From positions 1,079,590 through 1,143,589 of the forward strand of contig QAOA01007022.1 in assembly GCA_003255065.1 (NCBI GenBank): DNA of 64,000 nucleotides, given 5' to 3'. This document shows positions 51,087 to 64,000 of this stretch, piece after piece. Every line of letters starts with the position of its first letter. The first letter of the stretch is position 1. Position numbers and translations under genes: made by a program. The DNA is from Cercis canadensis (Eukaryota; Streptophyta; Magnoliopsida; Fabales; Fabaceae). The notes below the pieces were generated by a model. The model did no database searches and was not told where the DNA came from. It saw only the letters and a program-made list of their open reading frames with translations.

Positions 51087-52682
51087 TTTTCACTATTGAT
51101 CAAGAGAGGGTACAACGAATAAAGGCTGAAGCTTTCAAATAAGGCCTGAGCCCTAATTCCTATTAACGTCACAATAAGACAGCCATATTTGTACAATTAG
51201 GCTTACCTGGGTGATGGCCACTATTGCCCAATGCCCAGATGACTTAACAAAAGGCCAAAAGGAAATTTCAACAATATAACACAACAAGCAACAATCTTTT
51301 CAAAAAGATAAAATCTTTCAGACCCAATTCCGCATCTCTTCCTCTACAGCTTTTAATCAAACCCCAGAAATGAAAAGAAACCCAAAAGGTTTCTAATCCG
51401 GATGAAATCACAAAAGGGAGACCAATGGCGATGAATTCAGGGGGATTCGCGCAATTAACTCAGGAATCAAACAAAAGCAAAGGGAAAGAGATTAAGAAAG
51501 TGATTCTTACCCAGAGCCGAAGAACCAGAGGAAAATAATTCCAGGGTGGAGAGTTTTGAGCTTGGCACCAATAATACCAAAAATACAGAATTGGGTTTTG
51601 GAAATCGGATTCTCCTTCAACAAAAGCTTAAGGTTTTGAACGAAGAATCCTTCGGGAAAGAAGGGTCGCGATTGACTGACTCTGAAAGCGAGAGAGAGAG
51701 AGAGGAGAGAAGACGCGTGTAGCCGGCTGGGCGATGTATACGTACACGTAGCTCGACCAATACAAAGGGCTTTTGACGAAAAATCTTTGTAATGTTGTAC
51801 AAGTCACAGTTTTGAGTTTTGAGCTGAGATTTTTAATTTTAATCTTTTCTTTTTCACAATAAATGGAAAGATTCGTCGTTTCTACGAAGTTTCCGTTATC
51901 GACTGGAGTGACCCCCAAGTACAATTAATCAAAGAATTGAATGAATTGGAATGGTGACAGTGTGACACGCAATTTGAGTTCTTGGTATCCAATCAATGTG
52001 GGCTGTTTTGGGGGTAACTGCCTAACTGGTAGCTACTAGTGCGTGGATATGACGTGGTGGATGTCGACGTGTTTAAGATCATGCTACCTGCCCCAACAGT
52101 AACCCTTGAATTTTATACATACACAACTGTAAATGATTTTTTGAAAGAATTATATTTATAAAAGAGACTCAAAAGATCTTTATATAATTCTTAAATCATT
52201 CGTTTTCCCCTCAGATAATTAGACATTGTAAGTGAGTATTTTTTTTTTTTTACTGGAATAAGTTTTTGTGGCTTTCAAAAGTGAAGCTCGTAAGTCGTAA
52301 CGTGGAAATATATAAGCCATTCACATAAAAAAGCCTTCAGTAATACAAGATTTGCATATATCAAAAAGTGAAGCTCTGATGCTATAAAATTACATATCAA
52401 ATTCAACCCATGTAGACATGAAACTTTTGCAAGTCAAAAAGGGTGAATTGCAAGGACTTGGAAATTTTCCATTTGAGAACTCAATGGACTAGCTTCCGCA
52501 GATGGAAAATTATCCATGCTGTATGTGTACTTTGGCTTTGAGCAAATTGTTGAGTTTCAAAGTGCCCTTCTTTCGTATCTCAACCACAAAGGAGATGCAT
52601 ACTCAAGATTGCCAAGATTTTCCTCAATGGATGCTTCTTGTACAGGATAAGAGAGCTTTTGGTATAGGATTATACATTCAAC
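51087..52682. promoter_or_regulatory. PI4Kγ promoter and leader region
   Basis: 1.6 kb upstream of the minus-strand kinase gene, and downstream of the CBL stop codon. Two possible leader donors on the minus strand (CCCAG|GTAAG near 51209 and CTGG|GTAAG near 51510) suggest an intron in the 5' untranslated region. A GA repeat fills 51688-51716. ACGTG elements occur at 52052-52056 and 52067-52071, possible ABRE-type sites. No gene. Confidence 0.45.
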
Positions 52683-55600
52683 TTACAAGTGTGATTCATC
52701 TGCTTCTGTATTTAGCACAAAACTAGGAAATGCTAGAGTTACATCCCTGAAAGGAGCATCAACAAGTGATTTAGAAACAGCCATGTGAATTAAAATTACA
52801 AAGTATTCAGTGATCATACAAAAATGAAAATAAGTGCTTGTGTAATTCAGGTGAATTTTTTGCATATGAAATTGGAATGTGCTTCCTATCTTTATCCTTA
52901 ATATTAAAATTATCTGTACAGATATAATAACAAAAAATAATATCAGCTATCCTATCCCTGCATAATGGGAAATTCCAGGTTAAATTCAAAAGCTATTACT
53001 TATGTAAAATGTTCATAAACACAACAATACAACACATATCACTGAAAGCAATTCAGAGTTATATCAAGAACTTCATTAATGGATGTCTCATAACATAGAA
53101 TTTAGAACGTACATCAGATAAGGTAGAGTCATGTTCTTCAGTAATGATGGATTCTTTCCCACATATTCTTCCCATTCTTCTAGATCAATCCTCCCATCGC
53201 CTTTTGTGTCTACTTCCACAAATGTCTGTCAACAGCCCATCAGATATGAGTTCCTTACATAGAAAAAATTTAGTCTGATGATCTGAGGGTCTGAAGATAA
53301 AACAAACCTTGTCCACAATTGTTTCAACCACATCATCAGAGAGAACCAGATCAGATTCGCTCAACAACGCCATTACCATCTCCTTCAACTGTGAAAATTC
53401 ACAAGTTGATTTGAAAATAAGCTCCTTACTTTTTATCAAAATTTATCATGGACAAGAAAGAGAAAAAAAAAAAGAAAAAAAGAAAGAGGTACCTCTTTAA
53501 ACAACTTCTCCTTATGATAAATTTATTGTTGTTCTTGAAATGTCCTCAAAAAAACTATAAAGATTTTATACTCATCTTAGAAATAGTGGTTCTGTAGCTT
53601 CATGAATTCAATTATATAGAGGACTTCAAGGTCATTCTAGTTGTAATTTAATTCTTGTCACATAATTCTAGTTCATTTTGGTGTTCCAAATTGTCCAAAC
53701 TAGATATTGAAATTCAAGAAACAAGTAATAGTGCTTGAAGATCAAGCTAGCTTCCTCCTTACAGTCATGATAAACAATCCCCTATCTGTCGGTCTACTAC
53801 CACCAAATCAATGTTGTTCAAATTAAAGTAGAATTAGAACTGTCCACATTCCCTAGACAAGAGCTATATCAATTTTCAGCCAACAAAAGATAAGGAAAAC
53901 ATGGTAGTATTTACCTCTTCACGCTCAATGAAACCAGTGTGCCTTAGATCATATAACTTAAAAGCATCTGCCAAAAAGAATTTACACATTTCAGTTATAG
54001 CACTATATACTAAAATGTATGATCCAGAAAGCTCATGTGCCTCGTGAATGGCATCTCTATCATGAACTATGTTTCTTACATTTCGTTTTTTCTGCTTCAG
54101 AAGTTTTTGGGTGAAAGACACTCAAGGATCGAACAAATTCCCCAAAATCAATATGGCCATTGCAATTGACATCAAAAATATCAAATATCTGCATAAAGTC
54201 AAAATTTCATAAGGAAATTTAGAACTCAACAAACTGATTAGCTGGGCAAGTTATAAAGGAGCACAATTTTTTATTACCGTTCTGTAACTATAAATCATGA
54301 CATCTCAGACTACTCATGTACATTAATAGCAACAAGATAGACCAATTCACATAAGAAATGCGCGAAGAAACAGGACATAATTTGTCTGAAATAGTAATTG
54401 CCTGCTTCAACCAGAAAATAGAAACTTCAGTGCAAGTAAGATTTTGAGCATGGAGAAGTTATCAAGATGGTTGCGAGGCACTTGGCTCTAATTTTTTCTG
54501 TTAGTCCACAAGTCTTGGCTTGAAATACCATTCTTGATATGGAAAAATGCAGAAACTTAAAGCAGTTGCCCTACAATAAGGCTCCCTTGAGCAGTTGGGT
54601 TTAGTATCCATGTTCTGGAGCTGGAGAAATTGAGCATTGGGTAAAATGGGTTTAACCAGCCACATCATTAAATTTTTGTGAGATTGAGATTAAATATCAG
54701 GGATAATATGTACACAATCAAGGCCATTAATACAATTAGCAATATGGAAAAAAAATACACCGCAGAAATTCATGCAATATTTGATGGATAACAACAGTTA
54801 CAACTTCTCCTAGAATGCATACAAAAAACTGCCAAATACTTGATACAGTAGGAGTTACTATGAAATGCTTACCAAATAAAAATCATAACCTTATTAATAA
54901 CCACATTTTCTTAATTTCTTTTAGCCAAACTGAGTGGTGTCAGAAAAGAGTGCTAATGGGAATAGGATTTTAGCATAGTAATGCAGAAAAACCTCAACAA
55001 ACATTAAAAATATGTCCCATAACAGATTAAAAATCATGTCGTAGAAGAACATTACACCTAAATCAACATACTCTATCCACAAAGAGACTCCGCTTGTTGT
55101 TATTTCTGAAAAGGGCAAAGTGAAGATCTTCCTGCACATTAATAGGCAAAATGTAATATAAGCTATTATTACAACAAATGCATATAATAAGTTCAAAATA
55201 TATAGTTAAAAAGAAATACAAAGAAGTTGAAAACCAAAATTACCTTTCGAATAAATCCATCTTTGACAATAGAACCGCTTAATTTTTGGTACAACTCATA
55301 CAAGGATTCCACCTCATTTACAGTAACTGCCAGACATAACAAGAGTTTCAAATGCGTAGATTTATTCCATACAATTGATTACAAGTTCACAAATGATATT
55401 CAACAGAAAATGCCACTTATCTAGATTCTCGAGCATCATAAACTATCTTCATGCATATGAAAACACAACATCACAGAAAAAGAAACCATTTAATTAATGG
55501 GGGAGGGTATCTAAGAAAACTTCTAACCAAACAATCAAACTATTCTTCATGGCTTTCTCCCTGAAATTAGCCTTATCACATACGTAGTTATAAATTTACT

Positions 55601-55863
55601 GCTTACCAGTTCACATAGCACAAAATAAATCAATTTTTTACACTACTAAGATCAACAAAGCAACTCATATTTGCACCAAAGAATCATATTAATCCAGACA
55701 ATGGCGGAACCAAAATTTATGACATCAGAAAAAGAAGCTTTCAAGACCTACATTGTGTTTCAGAAGCAAGAGTAGAAAATTCCTTATTGCCTGGTCTAGG
55801 CTTCTTTTTAGCCTCTTCTGGACTTAGCTTATTTTTTGTCACTTTTGAAGGTTTGCAACCCAT
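52683..55863 (-). CDS. CBL4: Calcineurin B-like calcium sensor, CBL4/SOS3 type
   Basis: Eight exons on the minus strand, 55863-55752, 55326-55244, 55131-55072, 54188-54080, 53967-53915, 53388-53308, 53225-53113 and 52746-52683, give 224 residues. The start MGCKPSK is an N-myristoylation signal with a palmitoylatable Cys3, placing it at a membrane. Four EF hands follow: a degenerate first one, [24 protein letters not shown] (weak), and a canonical [12 protein letters not shown]. The FPSF motif near the C terminus is where CIPK kinases phosphorylate CBLs. CBLs bind calcium and recruit CIPKs; SOS3/CBL4 with CIPK24 activates the SOS1 sodium exchanger. Assignment to CBL4 rests on sequence style and the PI4Kγ neighbour; CBL5 or CBL8 cannot be excluded. 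The frame is open 19 codons upstream of the ATG to a possible splice acceptor at 55921. Confidence 0.88.
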
Positions 55864-56861
55864 TATATCCAAAAGCCAATTCCAGTAATCTGAGATTTCC
55901 TTGACTCGAAATTTTTCAACCTGCCATCACCCACATACGAATGAAAATTTTAGCCATTTATCCCATCATTGATTACTAGAATTTCAACACTAAATGAACA
56001 ACTTTTAATCATTCTGAAGATTAAAACTAATAATCAGTTATCTTAAAATACATAAGAATCAAGTGTGGTGATGAAATTCTGGGGTCACTGAACCACAAGT
56101 TTTTTTGGGGACTTACTAAAACTTCAATGGACCCATTATGCAGGAATACAAACTTTTTTAAGGTTGCAAGGATCAATCCAAACCTTTTCTGTTTGGCAAA
56201 TGCAGAAGTGAAAAAATGAAGATGCAGAAACCCAGAAAAAGGGAAAGGAGCAAAAGGGCAATCTATAATTCGAGAAAGAGAGAGAACTTTGACCTCTTTA
56301 AATACAACTAGCAGTTAACTTAAGGCAAAGTCTCGCTCACGATCCCCGTGCAGGACAAAAATATGACCCTCTATTGTTTCTACTTTCTACAACAACTTTT
56401 GACCAAGAAGTACGATCATCCTTTTTCACATGAGGCTCCTCTTGCTAATACAGCCAGAGGTATGGCGCACCAGAGGCAAATAGACGGTGCAGATCTATAG
56501 AGACCATCACTTCACTTCTACAGTAAATCACTGTGCAAATAACGTGTGAGAGCCTTGACCAAAAGAAAAAAATTTGTGAGAACTTACATATGTCCTTTCC
56601 TTCCTTAGCTGGACTAAGATTAAATTTTCCTTTAATTAATTTATAGAATAAACATGCTTATGTCTTCAGAGTTTGGTAGACAGATGGTGAGATGTACATG
56701 TGGACACTTCTGATTGTCTCACTATTTTATTTGCCTCTCACAACCTTTGTGTGATTAAAGCTTACTCATATATATTATTTACAGAATTAGGTAGATTAAA
56801 AATATAAAAAAAAAANNNNNNNNNNNNNNNNNNNNNNNNNNNNNNNNNNNNNNNNNNNNNN

Positions 56862-56898
<37 letters not shown>

Positions 56899-57701
56899 AT
56901 GCATATCTCTTGAATAGGTTTTCTCTTTTCTTTTTGTTTTGTTTTTAAATGATGCAATTTTCTTAAGCAGCTGTTATCTTAAAGAATAAAATGTAAATAC
57001 AAACGGCCTATTTTTAACAGCCATATTTCAAAAAAATCACCATGATTTCTTATTTATGAATAAATCTATAAAAATAGATACCAAAAAAAGAAATCACCTT
57101 TATCTATTTTTATAAATAAAAATCAATTCAATTTCAAATGGCGTATTTTATGACAAAAACAAAAAATTAAATGACGCAATTATTCATAATATAAATATAT
57201 CGTTTTAAAAGGTAACACATCTCCTTCTCTTAATCTTAATCCATCCTCTGTTTGAACTTAAAACCTTTATGATAAAATAATTAGAATATCTACCTCAAGA
57301 CAAATAGCAAGCTACATCTTTGGTTTGGTTTAATATTTCCTTGGGTTGAGAAGCTTAAACTTACCAACCAAACTAATAACCGTTAGGTTAGGGGCTTTCC
57401 ACCCCAATCCAGCAAATGAAACTCTGCCGAAACTAGACAGAAGCCTTTAGTTTAAGTGAATTCAAGTGTTACTTGTGCTATAAGGCAATTTAATAAAAGA
57501 GCTTCCGGAGTACGAAAATATATATTAAAAAAACTCTCATTTTCATTCTTAAGTCTTAACATTCCGATATAAATGTATTTATGATGAATAGAATACAATG
57601 ATTAAGGAGTAGGCCAAGTGATAAAATATTAAAACCAGAGGCTGCAAGGTGTAAATAGCATGTTATTAATGCAATTTGACCAAAACTGGCAACAGATTCA
57701 G
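55864..57701. other. CBL upstream region with sequence gap
   Basis: Holds the CBL leader and promoter and the 3' end of the DUF212 gene. A possible leader exon ends at 55864. The gap at 56816-56861 lies about 950 bp upstream of the CBL start. No gene or element recognised in the rest. Confidence 0.5.
56816..56861. other. Assembly gap, 46 N
   Basis: The run of N has an A tract on its left and a long T tract on its right, so the gap spans a homopolymer or a small inverted structure. Confidence 0.99.
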
Positions 57702-60700
57702 CTAAGCAGCCACAATGCATGCTTGACAACAAAAGCAGGCTACCAGAAAGCCAAGGAAAGCACCAGCAAAAACTTGAGAAGGCGTGTGGCCTAAAAGTTC
57801 CTTGAGCTTCCTTTCACTGATAGGATGCCCTTGGAACAAGGCTGCAACAATCATATTAAGTACCTGTTTTCAAGGAAGACATTAAATTCTTTAGTAAAAG
57901 ATTTCCTTCTTAAACAAAAAAGGATTAGTGGTTAAGTTCATGCACTCAAACACGATAACAAATGACAACAGAACTAAGTATAATCTATCTCTTCTGACCA
58001 TTTAAGTTCTTAAGTCCTGATCTTAGAAAACAACAGCAATCAAACATAATAGTATGCTAATTCCAACAAGTGCAAGGGATAGTTTCTAGACCGCAAAAAC
58101 CTGAACAAGAGACACCCCAAAATCTAAAAGTTCTGTTATGGAACAAATATGGGAAGGTACAAATGAGGAAAGATGCATACACAAATTAACAAATCAAGAT
58201 TTTTGCCTCTGACTAATAATTTCAGAGCAGGAGTGAGGCGTAACATAGAAATATCAACATAAAACTGTCATCAATTTTTATCCAAACAACAAAAGTCAAA
58301 ATTCTGATATATTTTTATTATTCTGATGGAAATTTATAAACTTGTTAAATATATCTTTTCAGTGAGGGAAATAGTACAAGAATATAGGAATGCAGTGAGA
58401 ATATTAAGTCAGGTCAGAAGCATAAGGCATCAGAATGGGTAAACTACACATACAACCTAAAGAATGAAGAAACACGGCTACTTCTGGGAGCAAAACAAAG
58501 TCAACTTTGCTCAAGGGTTTGGACCTGAGTTGAGGGTTTAAAACATCCCAGAAAACCTTGAATTAACAACCACCAGAACCAGGACAACCCAATATCAAAT
58601 ATTTTCAGATCGAGTGGAATAAATTGAGCTCCATTCCTAAACACCCTAGGAGATTTTTTTGAGCAGTAAAACTAGAATCAACTATAGACTAGGTATCCAC
58701 AGAAAAGCAAAGGCATTCAATCCCAAAAAGCAAATATTATGTATGAACATATTCACTTAAGCTGATAAACTAATAGTGTCTTTGGGGGGAGCCACAAAAT
58801 CATGGTGACACTGTGACAAAGGGTAACTAACAAAAGTGCTGCTTCCACTTTTGAAGCGGCATGACCATGGTTTTGGGGAGTGGCACTCTATAAGTCATGT
58901 CAGTGATCACATCCACAATACTCGAGATCATTTTCAAATATCAACTACAATGCTAACCACTACAGATATAGGATTTTATACTGATGTAACATATAAGAGT
59001 TCCATTCCAAAAGACTTTATACAAACTAAACCAACAAAGCATGGGCGCACACCCAAAACCACAAAGCATTTAGCTACCAAGACAAAATGCATCCAGTGGA
59101 AGAAGAGGTAAATGCCTGAATGGATTAAGATGGCATTATGTCATCCAAAAACATTGATAATAGCGAATAACAGGAAGCATTAAAGACATAAGGTGATGAA
59201 TTATATATTACCACATTCCATTTTTACTTAAACCACGCTATCATTTCCCTGCAGTTATCTTCCCAAAGCCTTTGACCTCACAAGACAAGATGTGACAATG
59301 ACATTTTGCATCTGCAGTACTAGATAGTATCATTACACATCGTTTGGGCTCATCTGTAACAGTTCAAGGAAGAATAGCACCTTTGACTTTTCTTGAAGTA
59401 GAGTTTTACAAACTTTGAAGCTTGGCCTAATGCAGACAAGAGATTAGAGATGTTCCTAATTTCTAATATACTCAAGCTGGCTAGCAAACTTCTTAAACTC
59501 AAAAGATTTAATTGCAACTTAATGAACTAAACACACCATCCCCATTTGATGGAACTTCAATTGGTGGAGCATTTGTCTATCAATGTTGCATGATGCACAA
59601 TGCAAGCCCGGACATTTTGACTTCAGTTTGCGGTACAGAGTGACTGGCGCAGTGTATAGCCGCACACATGCATTAAAAGACTGCAACTCATTAATCCAAA
59701 CAGCCAGAGTTGTTTAATGCTTCTCGGGACTGTGATGCTTGGAGGGTTTATCTGGGCTGCATGATACCTATATGGACCACGGGACATAGTTTCCTGATAT
59801 AGTACCCTATTCAGTCAATACTTTTCCCTATGTTGAGACACCAACAAGACACAATGGTGGGATCAAAACAATAAAATATTCATGTGTACCGCTCAATATG
59901 GTAGGATTTTGAACTGTATCAATGGAAATGTAGATGGGCATTTATTTTTTGTTGACACCACTTTTTTTTTGGTAATTGACATCACTTTTGGAAAACTTGA
60001 GTTTAAGCCAGAAAAAAGATGTGCTAGAAATAGAGAAATGATGCCATTATCATAAACTAATAATGAAATTATGGAAAACCCTAATGTCCAAAAATCAGCT
60101 ACAATCATATATTTCATTGTTACTACAAATGGATTTGAATTTCAATACACAAATGTCTAGTGTAGTAAATTTAAATGAATAATCAATGTATTTAACACAC
60201 CTTAACACCCTATGAACCATGTCTCATTACTTTTTTCTTTTGGGGTGAAAGAATCACTTGAAAGATATTTTAATATTAGTAATTAAGTTCTCAGCATGTT
60301 TGAGAAGTCTCTAAATATATTTCAAGCATCCACAAAATTTCCAACACATATCCAGTATGCATCGAATTTTCAAGTTGCCAATAAAATACCTTGATACAAC
60401 ATTTAGTTCATTGATATGGACAAAACGAAAACCTTCATTGCCTTAAAACTTTCTAGCTATATTAGAACCACATTCTAAAGCTAATCCCATCTAAATGGTT
60501 AATAAACAAATGTTAATAACTCCACTGCCCCAAGAATTGTTGAACTGAACAATGCACAATACTGTAAAGGTCTTCATCTTGTATGATAAGTATATCTTTC
60601 TTTACGAAAAAGATGATAGCCTAGCCTCGTATATACAATGTAATTCTCATGATACAGGTGACTACCTCGAAAAAGGGCGGTACTAGAAAACACAATCCTC

Positions 60701-61992
60701 TTCCGTTAGGACACATAGACAGACATTTGCCAGAGTAAAACCCACCAAACTAGACAAACAGAATATCAAATNAGGCCTTCATCTTGTATGATAAGTATAT
60801 CTTTCCTTACGAAAAAGATGATAGCCTAGCCTCGTATATACAATGTAATTCTCATGATACAAGTGACTACCTCGAAAAAGGGCGGTACTAGAAAACACAA
60901 TCCTCTTCCGTTAGGACACATAGACAGACATTTGCCAGAGTAAAACCCACCAAACTAGACAAACAGAATATCAAATACATCAGCATGCATGAATGAATAG
61001 CCGGTAGATTAACCATGCGGTTAAAATCCCATGCACTCAATGAACAGTCACCCATTATACTATGACATTAGAAGGGAACTAAAACCATCACAAATAATTA
61101 AGTGATGCAATCAGGACAGCTTTCTTAATAGGTTCTCATGTGTTTCTATACAATACTTACCAAAATAAACCCCTACCCAAAGAAAAAATTGATTTTTCAA
61201 TATGCACCATCACATCATTGAAAAAGGAAAATTGGCGAAAGAGAAAACAATTAAACACAAACAGGTTTTTACCTCAGCTTGCATCCCAGCATGTCGCCTA
61301 ACGCCAATAGCATCATACATGACAATTAGACTAAACCCCAAACACACTGGAAACAGCGAATCCGCAACTCCATGGTAAAGCGCCACCGAAGTTGTCAAAG
61401 CAGTGCACAAGGCCGAGTGCGACGATGGCATCCCTCCTGAAGCAAACAACAGCCTCAAATCCCATTTCCTCTCCACAAAGAAATTTAACAAAACCTTTAT
61501 AGATTGCGCTATAATCCACGCAAGCAACCCAGAAACAAATGTTGGGTTCGCAGCTAATGTAGCCACAAATGGACTAATCCGAAGCTTCGCGTTCGTAGTA
61601 ACACTCAACAAAGCTACTCCTACTCCTCCATTCTGCAAATAACACCCATTATTATAGTAGTCTTCAACCTTCTCTGTATCGCTATAAGCTATAAAACTTG
61701 AAACCCATTTCTGGGTCCGCAAAGTTGCCAACTTTTTGATTGTTTGTAAAGCGGGGAACAAAACCCAGAAAGGTTTTAATGGAAAATTTTGATCATTTCT
61801 GTTAGAATTTGGGTTTTGGGGGTTTGAAGGGGTTCTATAAGAATAAGTTACAGAAGAAGCTCGAAGTCTCTTATTAAAGTGAGTGAGCTGAAAGAAGGGT
61901 AAGTTAGTAGAAAGTAGAGGCTTGATTGGGTAAGAGTTTTCTGGGTTGCAAATGAATGATCTAAAATTAGTTCTTACAGAAACAGAGTCCAT
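57702..61992 (-). CDS. Acid phosphatase/vanadium haloperoxidase-related protein (DUF212), probably plastid
   Basis: Two exons on the minus strand, 61992-61273 and 57863-57702, separated by a 3.4-kb intron, give 293 residues. The first 60 residues are rich in Ser, Asn and basic residues, fitting a plastid transit peptide. The DUF212 core follows with membrane segments and the signatures ASGGMPSSHSAL and YDAIGVRRHAGMQAE in exon 1 and ISERKLKELLGHTPSQV in exon 2. The family resembles membrane phosphatases but its substrate is not established. Arabidopsis At3g61770, beside EMB1703 (At3g61780), is the relative I recall; here the PI4Kγ-CBL pair stands between the two. The long intron contains a duplicated contig end. 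Confidence 0.9.
60568..60976. repeat. 204-bp direct duplication around a single N (likely assembly artefact)
   Basis: Bases 60568-60771 and 60773-60976 differ at only three positions seen, and an N at 60772 separates them. It is the same pattern as at 16504, so an unmerged overlap of contig ends from two haplotypes is likely. It lies inside the long DUF212 intron and inflates it by about 205 bp. Confidence 0.85.
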
Positions 61993-64000
61993 GGGAGGGG
62001 TTTCTGTTTCTGGGTTCAGTCAGCATTTCAAAAGAGGGAGAAACAGAGGGAAAGGACTATATTTTGAAGATGAAAAGAACATTCGGTGAAGTGCAAGCAC
62101 TTGACTGCAACTAGTTATACGGGATAAGAATGTAGGGTAGAAAAAGGACCCGGAGCTTGTCTCATTTTGACAATATGCCATGTATGAGCATTTTTTGCAA
62201 AGAATATGCTAGAGTATGCTTTCCCTTTTTTTTTTTTTATTTATTTATGTGCTTTTCCCTTATATTATCTCACTTCTTTTTCTTTTTTTCAACATGAGAT
62301 TGGTCATTTACTCTTAAGCATATTCGGTAAGGGAGGGAACCATGGTCCATAAATTTTTTTGGTACATGGTCCATGGCCCATATTTAGATATGTGGTTGAT
62401 TACTTGATTGGCATTGCTTCACATCTATAGGGGCAACATTATGTTCTCTAAATTATTACTTATTTTCCATTCTTATTTTAATTTTTTAAATTTTTTTCTT
62501 CGTCATCATTAACAATATAAAAAAATAATGAGTTGACATTCTAACTAACTAAAAGAAAATTTGATACATACTAAATTTCATTTAAAAAGTAAATTAAGAC
62601 ATTATAATGTTATAATTTTTTTTTAAAAAAATGTTTGTTTCGCTACTCAAAAAGTGTGATGTGAAATTTGAATTATATAAAAAAAGTTTAAAGAATTTAG
62701 TTTTAAATCTATTTGTCCCATAGTAGAGGTGAAGAGAAGTGAAATATATAATGGTGAAAATAATTTTAAAGTATAAATAATTAATAGTATTTTAAAACTT
62801 AATATTTTAAGGGGCCAACATATATATTACTAGAGTAGAAGTAAAAAAAAAACAAATAAAATAAATTGTATTTTAGGCTGGATTTTGGTGATTTCCACAT
62901 TCTTAAAATATGGGTTATTGTTTAGATTGAAGTTGGAGGAGCATGATTAATAATGCTATCCAGCTAATTGTCACTATAGTTACCAAGAGAAAAAAAAGAA
63001 TATCAATATTAATATTATGAAGAATGGGAATTTGAAATATACTACTAGCGACACACGTCACACCTAATTTATGGATTATTTAAAAAAAAGTTGAGATTTT
63101 AAGTTTAAATCTTTATTTCTGTATATTTTCAGTTAAAAAAAATACTACTTTGACTATAGTTTATTAAAATTATAAAATTATAAAGTGAATGAAATGTTGA
63201 TAGCTTTTACACTGTATAAGTGTATAGTGCATGGCCAAATTTAATTGCCAACTAAAATATTAATTTAGCAATTTCTTTGGGAAAATGTCAAGAGTGAGGA
63301 TAATGATAAATATGAGAAAATTTTAAAAATTATCAAATGAATGATAGTTTAAGGACAAAAACATAAACACTTCCCATAGAAATACCAAACAAAACCTAAG
63401 CTTATTAATTCATATAGTTTTTTTTTTTTTGGTTTGGGTACAAAATAAGAAGGAAAGAAAATAAAAAATGTGAAAATAAAGAAAAAATTAAGGAAATAAA
63501 AAATTATTGTTCTTCTTACTTATTTTTAAGTAATATAAATGTACAAAATGAAAAGAAAAAATACATAATTACTAAAAGCTAACTTTTACTAAGATGATGC
63601 TTTAAGAAGGATAATTATATATCTCGCCAAAGAAAGAAGAAGGATAATTATATAAATTAAAACAATTAGCTTATGTTTTAGTTTTTTCTTTCACTTTCAC
63701 CTTAGTTAATAAATTGTGATAAAATATTTTCTTAATTTTTATTCCCCTCATATTCTCTTTTCCAAACAAGCTACTATAAATTGCACCCCAAATTTTCGTT
63801 TTCCTCAATATTATTCCTTTCATTTATACTTGTTAGTTACCAAAAAAAAGAGATATAACATGGCAAAAAAAGAGTTATACAAAACCCTTACTTCTCTGAG
63901 TACTCATTAATTAAAAAATTAAAGTTAATCATAGATATCTAAAAAATAGCTCAAGAAACTAAATAAAACTAAATTTGTACTTATAGATAAAAGAAGATGA
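61993..64000. other. Upstream region of the DUF212 gene
   Basis: About 2 kb of AT-rich DNA. The first few hundred bases should contain the DUF212 promoter. A catggtccat motif occurs twice near 62342-62375. No gene or transposon end recognised to the window end. Confidence 0.5.

Noticed and set aside
58836-59111. 91-codon frame inside the DUF212 intron
   Set aside because: Low-complexity His/Thr/Lys composition, no motif, intronic.
1-64000. Complete LTR retrotransposon, endogenous virus or biosynthetic cluster
   Set aside because: No LTR pairs or pol-type frames were found, and the genes are functionally unrelated.

Overview
The window is nuclear DNA from a flowering plant, most likely a rosid eudicot. 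Genes have short exons and AT-rich introns with standard plant splice sites. Gene content is plant-specific: a sporopollenin P450, a WRC-JmjC demethylase, SINAT, a CBL and a UBL-type PI4Kγ. Several gene neighbourhoods match Arabidopsis gene order as I remember it. I cannot name the species. I assembled exons by hand from reading frames and GT/AG sites, and every multi-exon model below closes in frame from ATG to stop. Locus numbers of Arabidopsis genes are from memory and were not looked up.

Left part (1-31.9 kb): a 513-bp foldback element; on the minus strand a KELP/PC4 transcription coactivator whose last exon is a Copia-type gag-derived domain with a CCHC knuckle; a tRNA-Gln(CTG) on the minus strand; then on the plus strand CYP703A2 (pollen-wall fatty acid hydroxylase), a 13-exon JmjC histone demethylase of the KDM3/JMJ25 group, a small unknown gene, an 8-kb gene-poor stretch with a second foldback and a non-autonomous hAT element with perfect target duplication, and an intronless secreted aspartic protease. 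CYP703A2 and the protease recall At1g01280/At1g01300; the coactivator and the demethylase recall At4g00980/At4g00990, the other half of an old Arabidopsis duplication.

Right part (31.9-62 kb): UVSSA, SINAT3 and EMB1703 in a row on the plus strand (recalling At3g61800-61790-61780), then PI4Kγ and a CBL4/SOS3-like calcium sensor on the minus strand (recalling At5g24240 and At5g24270), then a plastid-type DUF212 protein on the minus strand (recalling At3g61770). The window thus appears to preserve an ancestral order that Arabidopsis split between duplicated segments. The genes are otherwise functionally unrelated neighbours.

Assembly quality matters here: two stretches (181 and 204 bp) are repeated almost exactly on either side of a single N, which looks like uncollapsed contig ends; other Ns sit in a hairpin loop and in homopolymers. 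I see no full LTR retrotransposon, virus copy, CRISPR array or gene cluster. The most interesting item is the KELP-gag fusion, whose splice donor lies on top of the stop codon expected for ordinary KELP.
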